Part shown: piece after piece, positions 60,603-64,000 of the stretch
How the letters are laid out: every line of letters begins with the position of its first letter
Position numbering within the stretch: the stretch's first letter is position 1
Source of the DNA: Streptomyces sp. NBC_01198
GTDB taxonomy: Bacteria > Actinomycetota > Actinomycetes > Streptomycetales > Streptomycetaceae
Reading direction: 5' to 3'
Assembly: GCF_036010485.1 (NCBI RefSeq)
Contig: NZ_CP108568.1
Span: 7,852,047-7,916,046 of the forward strand
DNA: 64,000 bases
Translations under genes and position numbers: made by a program
The notes under the pieces: model-generated
Database searches by the model: none
Told to the model about the DNA's origin: nothing
Seen by the model: only the letters and a program-made list of their open reading frames with translations

Positions 60603-63053
60603 TCAGTTCCATCTCATGCCGATCACGGTCAGTTCCTCGACCCGCTCGGGCGCGAGGCCGCTCTTGCGTGCCCGGGAGTTGGCGATGAACACGCCGAGTG
60701 CGTGCTCGGTACCGCCGATGTTCTCGATGTGCGATCGGGGTACGTTCAGGTGTCCTTCGCGTTGCGCGTATTGGCGTGCGGCCGTGAGGTTGTCGGCCCA
60801 CATCTCGGCCCGGCTGCGCCGCGGCACAGGCGTCCGAACAGCAGCCGGCTCCGGTTCGTCGAGCGGTCCGAGGCCGAGGATCTCGGTGAGCAGCCACTGC
60901 TGCGGAGGAGCCAGCGTGTCCCACTCGGCGCGCTGGACGCGGGCCCAGCGTCCGATGTCCTCGCCCTGGACGATGAGCAGGCCGTCCTCCTCGGGCAGGA
61001 ACCCGCCACCGGCGAGGTGGGTGCGAGCGAGGTGGAAGCAGCGTTGCCATGCGATTGGCCACACGGGGCACCATGCCGGGTAGATATCGTCCAGCCTTCG
61101 ACGCCGTTCCGCACTCAGGGCACCTGCTGCCGCACCGTCCGCCCGTCCCTCCTCTTGGGACCGGGCAGGGCGCCGGGCGGCGGCGCGCTGGTTCTTGAGC
61201 CAGATGCCGAGCGGGTAGCCCTGCCAGGTGGCTTCGGTGGGAGGCAGAAGGTGCCCGTGCTCGGCGGCCCACCCGCGTGCCGCGGCCAGTCCTTCGTCGA
61301 AGGCCACCGCGTGGTGGGACCAGATCATCGAGAGCTCGTCGAGCTGCCGCACCCTTTCCTCGGCGAGGTCCCCGCGCTGGTGCGCGTGCCGCTGCCGGCC
61401 GATCCATGCCCCGAGGGGGAATCCATCGGGCGCCGTGTGCCCGATGGGAACGTTCAGGTGCCCATGGTCTTCGTAGTAGGCAAGTGCGGCCTGCAGCCCG
61501 CGGCGCCAGTATTCGCCTTCAGGCTTGAGGACCCGCGCGGTGATGAACGCCGCCAGTCTCACCGGATCCCGCGGTGTGGAGAAGGTCAGCAGCCCTTGAG
61601 CCGGCCCGCTGACCCCTCCTTCACCGTCCGCCGCCATCGCGGTTCCACCGGCGGTCGGACGACTGGGAGCCTGAGGGACAGCGAGCTGCTCGACGGCCTC
61701 GGTGTCGTGTGCGCGCAGCGCGGTCAGCACCTTGGCCAGGTCGGTATAGGCCCTGGAGACAAGCATCTCGTCCGGTTCCTCACCCGGCCCGAGGAACACC
61801 GGCACGACCAAGGATGCTGTCTTGCCCTCCCCGGGCTGCATCCGCAGCGCCCGCCCCACGGCCTGAACGACATCGGGCGTGGACCCCCGGACATCGGCGA
61901 AGACGACGGCATCGCAGTTCTTGGTATCGACGCCCTCGCCGAGCACACGTGCCGACGACAGCACACAGCGCTCCATCACCGTCTCGTCCACGATCCCCGT
62001 CGAGAACTCCTCAAGCACCTGGCGCCGGTGCACCGTCTTATGCTCCCCGCACAACCAGTCGGCCCACACCAGCCCCGGCTCCGTATATACCTCCTGATCG
62101 CTCTCCCACAGCGCCTTCGCAACCCGACCCAGCCCGCTCGCGAAAGCCTCCGCTTCGCTGGTGCGATGGTGAAAGGTCAAGATCCTGCGCAGCCGGTGTT
62201 CCGCTCCGGTCTTCAGCACAGCCGTCTGCAGCGCCGCCAGCCGCACTCCGCGCACCGCATCCGTCCGGGCCTGCTCACCGACCAGCTGCGCGGCTTGGAC
62301 CTGGGGGTCGGCGATGTCCACACACACCACCTGGTACTGCGCGATCAGGCCCCGCTCGATCGCCTGCGACATCGTCAGCCGGTACACCACCGGCCCGAAA
62401 ACCGCCGCATCGTCCATCGACGCCACCAACCGCGCGGGGGCGGCCCCCCGCCCCCCACCATCCGTAAGCTCTTCCGCCGGCACCTCCCACAACCGCGGAG
62501 TCGCCGTCATATACAGACGTCGCACCGCCGGCACCCGGCCATTGTCATGAACAGCCGCCCACGGCTTACCCAGCGCACCCGACGTCCGATGCGCCTCATC
62601 CACCACCACCAGATCCCACCGGCCGACCCCGGCCGCATGCGCCCGCTCGACAACCCCGAGCCCCACCGCCGCATACGTGGCGAACACCGTGCACCGGTCC
62701 GCATCCCTGAGCCACCCGGCCAACTGGGCCGCATCAGTCGAGCACGGAACCCCGAGCCCGGCGCCCTCCCGCTGCGAGCACACGCCGAACATCTGCCCGC
62801 CACGGCCGCCCGCCCGCCACATGTCCAGCATCTGCCCCAGCAGATCAAGAGTGGGCACCAGCACCAGCACCCGCCGGGCACGCAACCGCCGTGCCCCCTC
62901 GACCGCGATAAGGCTCTTGCCCGTTCCCGTGGCAGCGATGACCTGAGCGCGCAGCCCGCCCTCCGAGAGCACAGGACTCGCCGGCTGAGCCAGCGCGCGC
63001 ACTACCGCGTCCACCGCCTCGACCTGATGAGGACGAGGCCGCTGCCTAGCCAT
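60603..63053 (-). CDS. DEAD/DEAH-box helicase with helicase-associated domains
   Basis: An 816-residue SF2 helicase. Motif I ATGTGKS (41-47), Ia VLVPTLDLL, II DEAH (151-154), III MTATP (181-185), V/VI region RVLGEGVDTKNCDAVVFADV and QAVGRALRMQ near residue 400. After this follow several helicase-associated (HA) repeats, each with an aromatic/Gly core (ALAYYEDHGHLNVPIGH, GFPLGAWIGRQRHAHQRGDL, LGVFIANSRARKSGL). HA-repeat helicases are the family to which telomere-proximal helicase-like genes of Streptomyces linear replicons belong. It lies about 0.75 kb from the telomere-like hairpins. Intact. Confidence 0.85.
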   Translation of the reverse strand: MARQRPRPHQVEAVDAVVRALAQPASPVLSEGGLRAQVIAATGTGKSLIAVEGARRLRARRVLVLVPTLDLLGQMLDMWRAGGRGGQMFGVCSQREGAGLGVPCSTDAAQLAGWLRDADRCTVFATYAAVGLGVVERAHAAGVGRWDLVVVDEAHRTSGALGKPWAAVHDNGRVPAVRRLYMTATPRLWEVPAEELTDGGGRGAAPARLVASMDDAAVFGPVVYRLTMSQAIERGLIAQYQVVCVDIADPQVQAAQLVGEQARTDAVRGVRLAALQTAVLKTGAEHRLRRILTFHHRTSEAEAFASGLGRVAKALWESDQEVYTEPGLVWADWLCGEHKTVHRRQVLEEFSTGIVDETVMERCVLSSARVLGEGVDTKNCDAVVFADVRGSTPDVVQAVGRALRMQPGEGKTASLVVPVFLGPGEEPDEMLVSRAYTDLAKVLTALRAHDTEAVEQLAVPQAPSRPTAGGTAMAADGEGGVSGPAQGLLTFSTPRDPVRLAAFITARVLKPEGEYWRRGLQAALAYYEDHGHLNVPIGHTAPDGFPLGAWIGRQRHAHQRGDLAEERVRQLDELSMIWSHHAVAFDEGLAAARGWAAEHGHLLPPTEATWQGYPLGIWLKNQRAAARRPARSQEEGRADGAAAGALSAERRRRLDDIYPAWCPVWPIAWQRCFHLARTHLAGGGFLPEEDGLLIVQGEDIGRWARVQRAEWDTLAPPQQWLLTEILGLGPLDEPEPAAVRTPVPRRSRAEMWADNLTAARQYAQREGHLNVPRSHIENIGGTEHALGVFIANSRARKSGLAPERVEELTVIGMRWN

Positions 63054-63299
63054 ACGATCCGCCCTGCCTCTCTTCGCCCCTCGGGGGCAGTAGGCCCTGA
63101 GAGAGAAATCTATCCCGCACCATTATGATGCAGACCTCTCATCTTCGAACGACCTTGGCCCTCCGGGAACACTCTCATCACGGTTGCAGAAGCCGCCCGG
63201 GACCCACACCGGAACCAGGGCATACTCACACTCAAGAGGCCGACCATGGGATACTGCACGACTTCCCCCGGGCTGTGTCCGGCAACGAGTGAGCCACCG

Positions 63300-63761
63300 T
63301 TAGAACGGGGGAGCAGGAGAGCCCTGTTGGCCCCCAGGCTCTTCCACCCCCAGCTTCGTCAGCCGCGAACGAATCGCACTCGGCTGACGCGAAAGCCGTC
63401 GAGCAAGAGCCTCGAGGCCATGCCCCGAGGAATGAAGCTCGACGAGCAGCTGGTCATCTTCCTGCGTCCAGCGCTGGTACGCATTGCCGTGACGCTTCCT
63501 GACCTCGTCCACTGCGTACGCACGAGCGGCTGCCGAAGGAGCGCTCGAAGCCAGTTCCACCGCGCGCACCGCATTCCAAGGGAAGGTTGCCACCTCAACC
63601 CCGCGCAGCCAGAGGGTAACTGTGCCCTCGTCAAACGTCAGAACATCCGCTTCCACCGTCAGGACCTTGCGCATGACGTCCGGGTCCTTCGCGTCGAGCA
63701 CGAAGTCATGGAGCTGTAAACGAACCTGAGGCTGAGACACATCAGTCACAACGACCACCAT
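63300..63761 (-). CDS. Hypothetical protein with SANT/Myb-like DNA-binding segment
   Basis: A 153-residue protein from ATG 63761. The first 75 residues are beta-rich (PQVRLQLHDFVLDAKDPDV, VLTFDEGTVTLWLRGVEV). Residues about 95-138 read YQRWTQEDDQLLVELHSSG, then LEALARRLSRQPSAIRSRLT, KLG, which fits the three-helix SANT/Myb-like module found attached to bacterial helicases. It may bind DNA. It is the last gene before the hairpin cluster and shares direction with the helicase gene. Confidence 0.6.
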   Translation of the reverse strand: MVVVVTDVSQPQVRLQLHDFVLDAKDPDVMRKVLTVEADVLTFDEGTVTLWLRGVEVATFPWNAVRAVELASSAPSAAARAYAVDEVRKRHGNAYQRWTQEDDQLLVELHSSGHGLEALARRLSRQPSAIRSRLTKLGVEEPGGQQGSPAPPF

Positions 63762-63803
63762 GCCCCAACAGACACCCGCTCAAGCGCCCCCTACTAGCTA
63801 GCC

Positions 63804-63990
63804 CGGCCGCAACGCGGCCGATAGGCAGGGGAGCGAAGCGGACCTGCCAGGGCTCCGCAACGCGGAGCCCACCGCCGGCTTGCCGGCGGCACTTCGGGGG
63901 GGCCGCAACGCGGCCCCGTTTATGGGCTGTTGGAGCGAAGCGGAGACAGCCTGGCGCGGCTTGCCGCGCCCCGCCCCGCAACGCGGGGCG
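63804..63990. repeat. Telomere-like cluster of eight hairpins
   Basis: Eight palindromes follow each other with almost no gap: 63804-63820, 63824-63848, 63850-63870, 63872-63889, 63899-63917, 63926-63950, 63953-63970 and 63972-63990. Stems are 7-9 bp of nearly pure G/C. Loops are AAC in four (GCAACGC), TT in two (GGCTTGCC), and GAA in two (AGCGAAGC). GCGAAGC- and GCAACGC-type mini-loops packed in series are the hallmark of Streptomyces linear-replicon termini, where they fold the 3' overhang for telomere-protein-primed patching. Whether the DNA ends here cannot be seen. Confidence 0.75.
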
Positions 63991-64000
63991 CTTTCACTCC

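Noticed and set aside
60702..63128. 808-codon open frame antisense to the helicase
   Set aside because: It is the codon-phase shadow of the helicase gene; the sequence is low-complexity Arg/Pro/His-rich without motifs.
1..64000. CRISPR arrays, tRNA or rRNA genes
   Set aside because: No regularly spaced direct repeats of CRISPR type and no cloverleaf or rRNA-like sequence were seen; the tandem 12-nt units are too short and contiguous to be a CRISPR.

Overview
The window is high-GC actinomycete DNA, almost certainly Streptomyces or a close relative. The reasons are G/C-rich third codon positions, GTG/TTG starts behind AGGAG-type sites, and a gene set typical of Streptomyces accessory DNA (DUF6233, DUF6879 plus DUF5753 regulator, replication-relaxation, RacP-like, DUF6192/6193/6924 and DUF6308 proteins). 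There are no rRNA or tRNA genes, CRISPR arrays or core housekeeping blocks. The right edge (63804-63990) holds eight consecutive hairpins with AAC, GAA-containing and TT loops, the architecture of Streptomyces linear-replicon telomeres. I read the window as the terminal or subterminal part of a linear chromosome arm or linear plasmid, or a region carrying a copied telomere. Layout: 0-12 kb is a graveyard of broken genes among an ISL3 element, an IS256 remnant and two IS5-type elements, with an intact SDR oxidoreductase, a methyltransferase and a HIT protein. 12-16 kb carries two hypothetical genes and a large SIR2-domain protein of antiphage type. 16-23 kb is a mostly co-directional plasmid/integrative-element-like block: DUF6233, replication-relaxation, DUF6879, DUF5753 regulator, small ORFs and a TSUP permease. 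The permease lies between two copies of an unusual repeat element (five 12-nt units plus a hairpin box with conserved spacing). 23-27 kb holds small actinomycete DUF genes. 26.7-30.4 kb encodes two overlapping tyrosine recombinases of Tn554 type. 30.4-32.2 kb is a RacP-like regulator with an IS5-type transposase. 32.7-34 kb is an IS3 element, and 34-41 kb carries a lipoprotein, a DUF3800 protein and a divergent GHKL-ATPase/nuclease gene. 41.6-45.4 kb is a neat cassette: Asp/Glu racemase-like enzyme, MFS transporter and MocR regulator. 45.7-56 kb mixes IS elements with a degenerate protease-like protein, a HEPN-like protein and a doubly interrupted TPR gene. 56-64 kb has DUF6308, a giant helical protein, a DEAD/DEAH helicase, a SANT-like protein and the hairpin cluster. 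The main story is mobile-element damage to accessory and probable defence genes. A 1.63-kb IS5-type element, carrying an extra convergent coiled-coil/winged-helix gene, sits with an exact TGA target duplication inside the GHKL-ATPase/PD-(D/E)XK nuclease gene; removing it restores a 695-residue frame. An IS630 element interrupts a TPR gene with an exact TA duplication. Two inverted, nearly identical IS3 copies lie about 20 kb apart. The SIR2 protein, the ATPase-nuclease with DUF3800, the HEPN-like protein and the 1.1-kilo-residue helical protein are the candidate defence functions; none is a named complete system that I can recognise.
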